From Microcaldota archaeon (GTDB lineage: Archaea > Micrarchaeota > Micrarchaeia > Burarchaeales > JACRGF01), in assembly GCA_016212395.1 (NCBI GenBank), contig JACRGF010000044.1, positions 1-33,892 of the forward strand: a stretch of 33,892 nucleotides of DNA, given 5' to 3'. Positions 17,649 to 26,496 of the stretch are shown here, in pieces. Position numbers and translations under genes: made by a program. Within the stretch, counting starts at the first letter, position 1. The number at the start of each line of letters is the position of its first letter. The notes under the pieces were generated by a model. The model was not told the DNA's origin and did not search any database. It was given only the letters and a program-made list of their open reading frames with translations.

Positions 17649-17921
17649 TCAGTCTTCGTGCTCGTGCCACAACTGCCTTTTCTGGTTGATGAGTTCTTTA
17701 GCGATTTGAAGCAGTTGAGTGCTCACGCGCAACGCTTCATCAGGCGAGAGTTTTATCGCCTGCTGGCTCACGCTGTTCAGCAACCGCAAAGTAATAATTC
17801 CATCGCGCGGAAAGCCGTTGTTGAGGGAAGGAACGTCTGTTTCCAGCCTCAAAGCATTCCTGTGGTTTTCGCCTTTCTCGTCTTTCCACCAGTGAATAAT
17901 TTCCTCTTCAACCAAACTCAT
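17649..17921 (-). CDS. Small conserved-looking protein, unknown
   Basis: From MSLVEEEIIHWWKDEKGENHRNALRLETDVPS. Confidence 0.5.
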   Translation of the reverse strand: MSLVEEEIIHWWKDEKGENHRNALRLETDVPSLNNGFPRDGIITLRLLNSVSQQAIKLSPDEALRVSTQLLQIAKELINQKRQLWHEHED

Positions 17922-18013
17922 AGCATAACACCAGGTGAATTTCTGCACCCTTTCCCAAAACCCTCGCCTTCAAGTAAAACAAGCACCATTCCAAGTATAT
18001 AAATGAACCGAGG

Positions 18014-18029
18014 GGGGTGGCAGCCGGTG
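18014..18029 (+). repeat. GGGGTGGCAGCCGGTG motif copy
   Basis: Exact 16-nt match to 18716-18731 and the reverse complement of 15866-15881. Confidence 0.8.
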
Positions 18030-18051
18030 CGCTTTTTCCTTTTTCTTTTCT

Positions 18052-18366
18052 TTAAATTAGCAGTTTTATTTCGCGTGGAGCGAGTTTTATCGTCAGAACC
18101 TTTTGGCTCAAGTCAAGCGCGTCAACAATTTCTTTCGGAATGCGCACAGAATAAGAGTTTCCGATTTTAGTCACTTTCGCAGTCAGTTTTTCTCTCTCGC
18201 TTTTCTTCATCAGCAAAAGCCATTCGGCGTCCGCAGGGTGCAGGTATTCCTCCCCGCACTTGCACTTCCACCCGCGGATTTCAGCCCCGTCTATGCGCAG
18301 CTTCGCAGGCGTAGCGAAACGAGTGCACCTGACGCATTTGAGGTTATCTTCTTCAAACTTTTTCAT
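18052..18366 (-). CDS. Zn-ribbon + SpoVT/AbrB-like DNA-binding protein (putative antitoxin)
   Basis: CVRCTRFATPA...GWKCKCGEEYL zinc ribbon; TAKVTKIGNSYSVRIPKEIVDALDL AbrB-type. Confidence 0.8.
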   Translation of the reverse strand: MKKFEEDNLKCVRCTRFATPAKLRIDGAEIRGWKCKCGEEYLHPADAEWLLLMKKSEREKLTAKVTKIGNSYSVRIPKEIVDALDLSQKVLTIKLAPREIKLLI

Positions 18367-18668
18367 CTCTTCACTCTCGCGACGTGAATGACCACGAAAA
18401 CGTTCTGCTTCGTACTCTCTTGGAATGACTCGGCCACGACGACTTTGAGCGTTTCGCTTCCAGCATCAAGGCACTTTTCGAAAACGCCTTCAACGCGCTT
18501 TCTCGGAAAATCGCGCCCCTCCTCCAAAACTTTCAACACATCCTCCAGACCCAAACCCAAATCCATTAATTCTCCGTAAGCAGATTTTGTTGGAATAAGA
18601 CGCTTGCCTTTCCACGCAGGAAAACAATCAAATTGTATAAACTTGAGTATAAACAGGTTAATAAACAT
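18363..18668 (-). CDS. Putative toxin partner (DUF4258-like), overlapping the AbrB-like gene by 4 bp
   Basis: GLGLEDVLKVLEEG...TLKVVVAESFQESTKQNVFVVIHVARVKR; start codon uncertain. Confidence 0.5.
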   Translation of the reverse strand: MFINLFILKFIQFDCFPAWKGKRLIPTKSAYGELMDLGLGLEDVLKVLEEGRDFPRKRVEGVFEKCLDAGSETLKVVVAESFQESTKQNVFVVIHVARVKR

Positions 18669-18715
18669 TCACATCATCAGAAAAAAGTGGAAGCTGCTGC
18701 TTAAAAAGAAAGGCA

Positions 18716-18781
18716 GGGGTGGCAGCCGGTGGGAAAAAACGTTTTCGGTCTTCAGTTTACAGTTTTCAGTCTTGAGTCTTG
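18716..18781 (+). repeat. GGGGTGGCAGCCGGTG motif (18716-18731) plus 7-nt periodic tract (copy C, 18741-18781)
   Basis: ggggtggcagccggtgggaaaaaacgttttcggtcttcagtttacagttttcagtcttgagtctt; mirrors 15831-15881. Confidence 0.65.
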
Positions 18782-18833
18782 ATAGTGGCAGCGGGAAAAA
18801 AGAATTTTTATTGTTTGCGCGAGAAGGTTGCTT

Positions 18834-19289
18834 ATGCAGTGCCCTTATTGTTCGAGCGCGGACTTGAAGGTTTTGGACTCGCGTGATGTTGAAGAAACTA
18901 ATTCCGTGCGCAGGAGGCGCGAGTGCGACAAATGCGGAAAGCGTTTTACCACTTACGAGCGCGTTGAAGAAGTTGAAGTGTGGGTAGTGAAAAAAAACGG
19001 CACTCGGCAAAGGTTTGACAGGGCGAAACTGCGAGGCGGGATAGAAAAATCCTGCGAGAAAACAAGCGTTCCCCACGAAAAAATAGAGCAAATCGTCGAG
19101 GAAGTGGAGAGGGAACTGCGCGCGAAAGAAAAAACTGAAGTGAAAAGCAAGGAAATAGGCGAAATGGTGATGGGAAAACTCGCTTCAGTCGACAAAGTCG
19201 CGTACATCAGGTTTGCTTCAGTCTACCGCTCGTTCGCAGACGTCAGCTCGTTCAAAAAAGAACTCGAAAAGTTATTAAAGAAAAAGTGA
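18834..19289 (+). CDS. nrdR: NrdR-family transcriptional repressor (zinc ribbon + ATP-cone)
   Basis: MQCPYCSSADLKVLDSRDVEETNSVRRRRECDKCGKRFTTYERVE...YIRFASVYRSFADVSSF. Confidence 0.95.
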   Translation: MQCPYCSSADLKVLDSRDVEETNSVRRRRECDKCGKRFTTYERVEEVEVWVVKKNGTRQRFDRAKLRGGIEKSCEKTSVPHEKIEQIVEEVERELRAKEKTEVKSKEIGEMVMGKLASVDKVAYIRFASVYRSFADVSSFKKELEKLLKKK

Positions 19290-22200
19290 GTAGTAACTCC
19301 AAGCAAAAAACCAAGGGAGTTGAACGAAAAGTGGGAGGAGAACTAGCAACAGTGAGCGCAAAGCACGTGCAAACAACTCGACCCACGCGACAAGCCGCGC
19401 TTCCTCAACAAATGCAACAACCATTAGCAGAAGCAAGAGCAACGCAAACAGAACACGCACTTCAACTCGAACCAACAGCAAGCACAGGAACACGCGAAAC
19501 GCCTGGCGCGCAAACCCAGCAGGCAGCATCAGAAGAATTCAAAGCTAAAGCACTAGAAGCAGCAGAAAAAAACCCTGCTTTTGAAGACAGTGAAAAACTC
19601 GAGAGGGCAGTCAGGCACGCGGAACGCGCTGTGAATTACTACGACATTGAAAAAGTACTTGAAGAACTGGAAAAAGGAACTTTAGCAGGCATTGCGGCAA
19701 AAGCAAGAGTAAGCACAATGCACGAAAGAACCAATAAAGGCAAGAAGAGGATATCAAAAAAAGAATTCGAGCAACAAGCACGCGAACTGGCTGAAAACAA
19801 CCCTGACTTGAAAGGCGACGAGGAGAGGATAAGCAGGGCGTTGGATTACGCGAGGGAAATCGCCGAAGCAACAGGCAATCGGAAAGCGCTTGAAGCATTA
19901 AGCAAAACGCTCCAGCAAATAGGCGCGGTTGCAGGAGCAGCGCGCACGAACAAGCGAGGCTATTATCGTGAAAAACATTACGGCTTGCGTGAAATCCTTG
20001 AGTTCAAGCCAGGATTTTCGCCTGAAGAATACGAAGAAGCAAGGAGATTGCTCGAGTATCTTGAATTGAATTACCCAGAGGAAGCGAACGGGGAAGCGTT
20101 AGAGGTTTTGAGAGCGTGTGAAACGCTTGCAGAATTCCGGCTTGCAGTCAAGGAAGAGCTTGGCGCGAGAGAAAGCAGAGTGCAAGCAGGGGACGCGGGA
20201 GTGGAAGCAAAACAACGCACGTGGAGGGAACGGACAGGGCGCGTGTTGTTCGACCTGGTGCAAGCAAAGTTTGGAATGCACGCGAAAGGAATTTACGCTG
20301 CAAAAAGCGCGCTGGAGAACACGGTGAACGCGTGCAACGGGAACTGGAAACAGCTTGAGGCAGTGTTCGAGCTTGTTGACGAAGCGCGCGGGCCGTACTC
20401 GCTCATGTACAAGCTGAACGAAATGCCGGGCGGAAGCCAAGCGCTTGAAGAACACGAGCCAGCAAAGCGAGGCAAAGCACTGCAAGGCGACGAGGCAAGC
20501 GGTTCGCTGGAAACTGGTGAGAAAGCATTCTTGATTCGCACCCTGCGCCTTTCGAGAGAAGAAGCGAAAGAATTTGCTGAAGGCGACGAGGAAGCGAAGA
20601 GAACTGTTTTTAAGAGGCTGGAGCGAATGCGTTCAAGCGCTGCAGGAGACTCGAAAGCGCTGGAATGCATTGCCTTGCTTAAAGAAAGGTTTTCAATCGG
20701 AAGGCACAAAACAATCACTCGACTGGCTCGAGAAAGAAAAATACGAGTCCATGAAGCGAACCGCTTGCTTTCACTCACAGTTTACTACTTGCAGGATTAC
20801 AAGCTGAACGAAGAAGGAGAAGAACGAAAATTCAAGCAGACAGACAAAGCAATGGACATACTCGCGAAACTCATTAAAGAAGAAAGAAAAGCGCAGAGAG
20901 CGAAAGGAGGCCGAAGCAGATGCTTCGCCACTGACAAGGCGACGACTGGAAAAAACCATCCTGTGAGAAGGCTTGGCAGATGGGGCAGAGTGAGAACGGA
21001 ATATGAAGAAGGGAGAGATGAAAATGGGCGGAGGGAACTCGGTGCGAAAACGCCGAGGCAACAAGCACGCGCGAGAACGCCAGTACAAACTTTGACAAGC
21101 AGGCGACAACCTCCAACAACTGCACAACAACCGCAAGTGCAACAACAAGCAGAAGTTCAACCACTCGCTCAACAAACAAAATCTGCACAACAACCTGCAA
21201 CAACACGCGACCACGCGCAAGCTAATGCACAACAACAAGCAGAACGGGAACCTGAAGAACTCGCGACAGCTGCACTGCAACCACTTGTACAACAACAAGC
21301 AGAACGAGAACAACCAACAGCAGAAGCAACTGACGCGCGACAACCAACACGTGAAACGCAAGGCGAACGCAGAACACTGCATACGCAGGCACTGTAGTAA
21401 GAAGAACAGTTGCAACTGCACAATCAGCAACACTCGAACAACCAACTGCAGAAACAACGCAAGCGCGACTTCCAGCTCAACGCGAAAGCGCGCAGCCAGA
21501 ACAAGAGCCAACAAAAACCAGAGTAGAACCACAAGCACAACCTCGAGCAGAACGAGAACCTGAAGAACTCGCGCAAGGGGGTATAGCACATGCAGCACTT
21601 CAAACAGCAGAGTTGCATGAACGCGCGCCAGTTGCAGTTGAAGCAGAACCTGCAATCCAGGCACGAGTTGGAGCAGAAGCAGCGTTGGTAGCTGTTGCGC
21701 CAGTTGAGTTGGAAGCACAATGGGTAGAAGCATTTATGCGAGAAGCAGCGCGAACGCTGAAAGCTAAAGGGATGGCTGGATACAAGCTGATGGAAGCGCT
21801 ATGCGTGGCTGGACAATTGCTGAAATTACAGGAACGAAAAAATCGCTTGAAGTAGTTGGAAGAGCAGCGAACGTAAGAAGCCTGCGGAAAATGCTGGGGA
21901 ACATTAGAAAACAAAACGAACGGGAACGCACAGGCAAACAGTTTCCAGCGCCGGAACCCACAAGAGCATTGCCCGCACCGACGGCAATAGAAAGAACTGC
22001 TTCAAGAGAAATTCAAGCAGAAGGGCTGATGAAAGGAACGCGAACGGTTGAAGAACAAGAAAGAAAAAGCAGGGGAACAACAAGCACAAAAGAAGAAGAT
22101 TCAACTCCTAAAAAAAGCGGGCTTGAAAGAAAAAGCACGGGAAACGAGAGTTCCCTGCCAACAGCACGCGAGCCTGAAAAAGAAAACGCTGGAGCAAAAA

Positions 22201-22838
22201 GCGCGAGAGAAAAAGTTTCAGTTCTTGAGCGTGAACCTGAAAGAAAAAATCTTGAAGTTGCAGTTGAAAGTTTTTCGCTTGAAAGAGTGCTTGAAGCGTT
22301 GAGCTTGAACGGAAGCGGGAACGACGCAATATTGGCAGAGGCAGTGCGGCGCGTGAAAAGCGAAACAGGCGCGTTCGATTTACTGGCTGGAACGCACGAA
22401 TCGGAAGCGAAAGCGTTAGAGCACGTGTTCGGCTTGAACACGGAAAAGAAAACAGTTCCGGAAGCGTGCGACGCGTTGAGCAACGAAGGCGAACGCGCAA
22501 CTCCGAAAGAGTTGGTTGAAAAAGGGTTGCAAGTGTTGCGCGAGGCATTAGTGTTCGACGCGCTCACGTGCGACGACAGTATAAACGGAAGCTTGGAGCG
22601 CAGGCGCGAAGCACTGCAAGTCATGCGAGCGCGTGGCGCGATGCAGAAGTTGAGGAAGACAGACGCGCTCGCGTTCGAAGTGCTGGCGCGCAGGTACTTA
22701 GGCGCAGGCGAAGTTCTTTCACTCCAGCAAGTCGCGAAACAGCTTCACGAAGAAAGCGTTACTAAAAGGCTCGCGGGAACGCAGTACGTTAGAATAATTG
22801 AAAAGAGAGGCGTGGACGAACTGCTGGACAGCACGTAG
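19286..22838 (+). CDS. Giant Q/E/A/R-rich protein encoded in three successive frames (19286-21397, ~21352-21855, 21801-22838); HTH-like segments and sigma-70 r4-like C-terminus
   Basis: Same composition and repeated phrases (AEREPEELA...AALQ) across the frame 2 to frame 1 junction; frame 1 reads through to KGMAGYKLMEALCV, continued in frame 3 by RGWTIAEITGTKKSLEVVGRAANVRSLRKML. Confidence 0.6.
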
Positions 22839-22903
22839 AAAACGCGTTGCCATGCTTGCGTATTGTTAAAGTATTTAAACGAGTTTGAAGAAAACTTTTT
22901 AGC

Positions 22904-23485
22904 ATGCATGAAGCAGCTGAAAAAGCAAGCGTGAGGCATGCGGCGAGAGTTGAAAGGGCTAGTTTTGCAAGGAAGATTCCTTTAGTTGGGCGCTTGATGC
23001 GCGGGATTCTCGCGCGCAAGGCGAATAGAAGGTATAAAGTGATTGCACTGCTCAGAAAAAAGGAAGGGAAGGAACTGTTCGAAGCTTTAGAGTTTTTTTT
23101 GAAGAGCAGGAACGAGTTCGAGCGCGCAGGCGCGTGCCACTATCTAGTAGCGTTCGGCGGGAAGGAAATAATTCCAGTGTTGAGAGAGCTTGTTGAAAGC
23201 AAGGATGACGTGACGCGCGGTTTTTACGAGTTGTTCTTGTGCAGGCTGTTCATGCTTGGAGACTTCAGCTTGGAAGTTCTCGAGAGAGCTCGGCAGATTC
23301 TCACTGCAAACGAGCAGGAAAACGCGTTCAGGCATGAAATGCTGAGAATACTATCAGAAATAGAAAGCGCGCGCGCAGGGCAATTCCGAATCATGCTGGC
23401 AGGAGGCACTTCGAGAGAAGAAAACGCTCAGGAATTAAGGCGAGTTGGAGCGTTGATGATATCAAACGCCTTGGCAAGAAGATAA
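22904..23485 (+). CDS. Helical (HEAT-like) protein, unknown
   Basis: MHEAAEKASVRHAARVERASFARKIPLVGRLMRG...NEFERAGACHYLVAFGGKEIIPVLRELVESKDDVTRGFYELFLCRLF; TATA-like aagtatttaaacg upstream. Confidence 0.65.
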   Translation: MHEAAEKASVRHAARVERASFARKIPLVGRLMRGILARKANRRYKVIALLRKKEGKELFEALEFFLKSRNEFERAGACHYLVAFGGKEIIPVLRELVESKDDVTRGFYELFLCRLFMLGDFSLEVLERARQILTANEQENAFRHEMLRILSEIESARAGQFRIMLAGGTSREENAQELRRVGALMISNALARR

Positions 23486-23527
23486 GTGGGCAGCAGCGTT
23501 TTCTTGAATAAAAGTTAATTGTGAACT

Positions 23528-23602
23528 ACCACCCGATAAATCGGGCGCTATTTTGCTTTTGCAAAATGCGCCACATTTGCCTTCGGGCAAATTGTGGTGG
23601 CG
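23528..23602. repeat. Compact multi-hairpin element (three stem-loops, closing CCACC/GGTGG)
   Basis: CCCGATAAATCGGG; GGCGC-T-ATTTTGC-TTTT-GCAAAAT-GCGCC; CCACA-TTTGCC-TTCG-GGCAAA-T-TGTGG. Confidence 0.75.
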
Positions 23603-23610
23603 TCTTCTTT

Positions 23611-23728
23611 CATCACACACTCATGCTGTTTGATTCATATAAAAACTCTTATGGGGGGTGACAGCCAATGCGACCGCCTTATCCACCCATTAAAATGGGT
23701 AGAGTTGGCGACCGCGAATAGTTTTAAA
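23611..23728 (-). mobile_element. Solo copy 2 of the tnpB-element upstream end (no tnpB ORF)
   Basis: Near-identical blocks to 515-692; hairpin ACCCAT-TAAA-ATGGGT replaces the large hairpin of copy 1. Confidence 0.75.
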
Positions 23729-23763
23729 TTGGTGGCAGCCGAATTCTTTTCAAGGGTTTGCTC

Positions 23764-25872
23764 ATGGTTAAAACGTCTATCCGCGAGATTAGGAAGCGCG
23801 ACGGCAGGGTTGCTCCGTTCGAGCCTGAAAAGATAGGAACAGCAGTGGGAAAGGCGTTTGAAGCAGCGAGAGTGAAGGACGCGCGGAAAGTGGAAAAGAT
23901 AGTTGCTGAAGTACTGCGAGTTTTGGAAAAGCGTTTCGGGGGCAGCGTGCCTTCAGTTGAGAATGTTCAAGATGTTGTGGAGAACGTGTTGATGGAGGCT
24001 AAAGAAGCAAAGGCAGCGAAAGCGTACATTTTGTACAGGAGAAAGAGGAATGAAGTGCGCGAGGCGAAAAAGTTTTTGGGAGTGGAGGACGAGCTGAAAG
24101 TGAGCATTAATGCTGCTGCAGTGCTTGAGAGAAGGTATTTGCTGAAGGATGATGAGGGGAGAGTGGTTGAAAGCCCGCAGGAATTGTTCGAGCGAGTTGC
24201 AAGAACAGTTGCAGGCGCTGAAAAAAAGCATGACGCGCACGCGGACGTGAAAAAAATCGAGGAAAAGTTTTTCAAGCTCATGAGCTCGTTCAAGTTTCTG
24301 CCTAATTCGCCTACTTTAATGAATGCTGGAACGAACATCGGGCAGTTGTCCGCTTGCTTCGTGTTGCCTGTTGAAGACTCTATCAAAAGCATTTTCTCTG
24401 CAGTAATGAATTCTGCGGAAATACAGCAAAGCGGGGGGGGAGTTGGCTTTAGTTTTTCGAGGCTCAGGCCTAAAGGCGATGTTGTAAAGAGCACGCACGG
24501 CGCTGCAAGCGGGCCTGTAAGCTTCATGAAAGTGTTCGACGTTTCAACAGATGTTGTAAAGCAAGGAGGCAAGCGCAGGGGCGCGAACATGGCAGTGCTG
24601 CGAGTGGACCACTCGGACGTGCTTGATTTTGTCACTGCAAAGTACAAGGAGAAAGGGTTTGAAAACTTTAACTTGAGCGTTGCAGTAACAGACGAGTTCA
24701 TGCGCGCTGCTGAAAGAGGAGCAGAATACGCGCTTGTGAATCCGAGGACTGGAAAGCCAATGAAAACAATGAGGGCGAATGACGTGCTTGATTTGATTGC
24801 TGCAATGGCTTGGGAAGTCGGGGACCCGGGAGTTATTTTCATAGACGAAGTGAACAAGCACAATCCAACCCCTGGACTGGGTGAAATTGAAAGCACGAAC
24901 CCGTGCGGCGAACAGCCGTTGCTTCCGTTCGAAAGCTGCAACTTGGGTTCTATTGATGTTGGAAAGTTTGCAGGAAAAGGGAAAGTAGAGTGGGAGGAAT
25001 TGAGGGAAGCGATTTCAACTGCAGTGCGTTTTCTAGACGACGTGATTGATGTTAACAAGTTTCCTCTCGCTGAAACAGAGAAAATCACGAAAGCGAACAG
25101 GAAAATCGGGTTGGGAGTAATGGGGTTTGCGGACTTGCTCGTGTCGCTTGGAATAAGCTACAATTCAAAGCAAGCGCTGGAGTTTGCTGAGAAACTCGCG
25201 TCGTTCGTGCAGAAAAACGCGCGCGAAGCAAGCAAGCAACTCGCTGAAGAAAGAGGAGTGTTCCCGAACTTTGAGCAGAGCGCGTGGAAAGTGAAAGGCG
25301 AAAGAGTGAGGAACGCGACGATAACAACCATTGCGCCTACTGGAAGCATTTCAATAATTGCAGACTGTTCGAGCGGAATAGAGCCGTTGTTCGCAGTGTC
25401 GTTCGTGCGCAGCGTAATGGAAGGGACGAAACTATTGGAAACAAACAGGCAATTCGAGCAGATTGCGAAAGAAAGAGGTTTTTACTCGAGAGCGCTCATG
25501 CACAAGATTGCGAAAACTGGAAGCGTGCAAAACTTGAAGGAAGTGCCTGCGGACGTGAAGGAACTGTTCGTGACTGCCTTGGACGTGCCAGTGGAACAGC
25601 ACGTGAAAATGCAGGCTGCATTCCAAAAACACGTTGACAATGCAGTAAGCAAAACTGTAAACATGCCTCACGATGCGACTATTGAAGACGTGAGGAAAGC
25701 GTTCCTGCTCGCGTTCAAGCTCAAATGCAAAGGCATTACGGTTTACAGGTACGGAAGCAAAGGAGAACAAGTGCTCTCGCTCGGGGACGGAAAGCAAGAG
25801 GAAGAGCTGAACTACGCAGCAGCAGACTCGGATTATTCAGGAGGATGCCCAACACCGGCGTGCAATTATTGA
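23764..25872 (+). CDS. nrdJ: Ribonucleoside-diphosphate reductase, class II (adenosylcobalamin-dependent), with N-terminal ATP-cone
   Basis: VRKRDGR-type ATP cone IREIRKRDGRVAPFEPEKI; FLPNSPTLMNAG, QSGGGVGFSFSRLRPKGD, STNPCGEQPLLPFESCNLGSI, ATITTIAPTGSISIIADCSSGIEPLF, KCKGITVYRYGS. Confidence 0.93.
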   Translation: MVKTSIREIRKRDGRVAPFEPEKIGTAVGKAFEAARVKDARKVEKIVAEVLRVLEKRFGGSVPSVENVQDVVENVLMEAKEAKAAKAYILYRRKRNEVREAKKFLGVEDELKVSINAAAVLERRYLLKDDEGRVVESPQELFERVARTVAGAEKKHDAHADVKKIEEKFFKLMSSFKFLPNSPTLMNAGTNIGQLSACFVLPVEDSIKSIFSAVMNSAEIQQSGGGVGFSFSRLRPKGDVVKSTHGAASGPVSFMKVFDVSTDVVKQGGKRRGANMAVLRVDHSDVLDFVTAKYKEKGFENFNLSVAVTDEFMRAAERGAEYALVNPRTGKPMKTMRANDVLDLIAAMAWEVGDPGVIFIDEVNKHNPTPGLGEIESTNPCGEQPLLPFESCNLGSIDVGKFAGKGKVEWEELREAISTAVRFLDDVIDVNKFPLAETEKITKANRKIGLGVMGFADLLVSLGISYNSKQALEFAEKLASFVQKNAREASKQLAEERGVFPNFEQSAWKVKGERVRNATITTIAPTGSISIIADCSSGIEPLFAVSFVRSVMEGTKLLETNRQFEQIAKERGFYSRALMHKIAKTGSVQNLKEVPADVKELFVTALDVPVEQHVKMQAAFQKHVDNAVSKTVNMPHDATIEDVRKAFLLAFKLKCKGITVYRYGSKGEQVLSLGDGKQEEELNYAAADSDYSGGCPTPACNY

Positions 25873-26495
25873 AGCTGTTTTAATTCCGCAAGCAAAAGTT
25901 TTTTCCATTTCTTGAATTCAGTGAAGCTCATTCCCAAGTATTCAATATCGTCGTCCGGAAAATCGCGCAAAACCCGCAACAGTTCAGAAGGATATAAATG
26001 CTTGCCGTGCTTCGACAGGATTTCTGCGTATTTCTTCCAATCAATCCCAGCACGCGAAATTATCGTTAGAATGTCTATCGCGTCCTTCTGCCCTTTCACG
26101 CTGTTTCTCCTCTCGATTTCAGCGCCTTGCTTCAAAACAAGCAAAGCTTCTGCTGAAACAGTTTTTATTCCTTGAATTTTGACAGAGTAGCGCTCGAGTT
26201 GCTCTACTGGAATTGAAAGCTGGGAGTAATGGGGAACGTAAACGTCAATGTCAAACTTGTCCCGCTTCACTTCGTATTTCTTGAGGCGCTCGTTCTTCTC
26301 CAAGCGATACTGCCTTCGCAGCGCGTCCAGCGTCTCGTAATCAACGACGATGTCGATATCCTTGCTTTTGTGCAAGCTAGTGTGCAGAAAGGCAGCCCAG
26401 CCGCCGATTAAAATAAAATCGAATTCTTTAGCCAGCTTCAGCAATTCAAGCCAACTGTCTTGCGTGAGCAACTCGCTCCAAAACTCTTTAGCCAT
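25866..26495 (-). CDS. Nucleotidyltransferase, AbiEii/MNT-like (putative toxin)
   Basis: DFILIGGWAAFLHTSLHKSKDIDIVVDYE nucleotidyltransferase motif; start MAKEFWSELL. Confidence 0.75.
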   Translation of the reverse strand: MAKEFWSELLTQDSWLELLKLAKEFDFILIGGWAAFLHTSLHKSKDIDIVVDYETLDALRRQYRLEKNERLKKYEVKRDKFDIDVYVPHYSQLSIPVEQLERYSVKIQGIKTVSAEALLVLKQGAEIERRNSVKGQKDAIDILTIISRAGIDWKKYAEILSKHGKHLYPSELLRVLRDFPDDDIEYLGMSFTEFKKWKKLLLAELKQLQ

Positions 26496-26496
26496 C

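Noticed and set aside
20771-21733. 320-aa minus-strand ORF (Leu/Cys/Phe-rich)
   Set aside because: Antisense shadow of the CAA/GCA-rich coding strand of the giant Q-rich gene; low-complexity translation.
23967-25088. 373-aa minus-strand ORF
   Set aside because: Lies entirely antisense to the strongly supported nrdJ gene; no recognisable domain.
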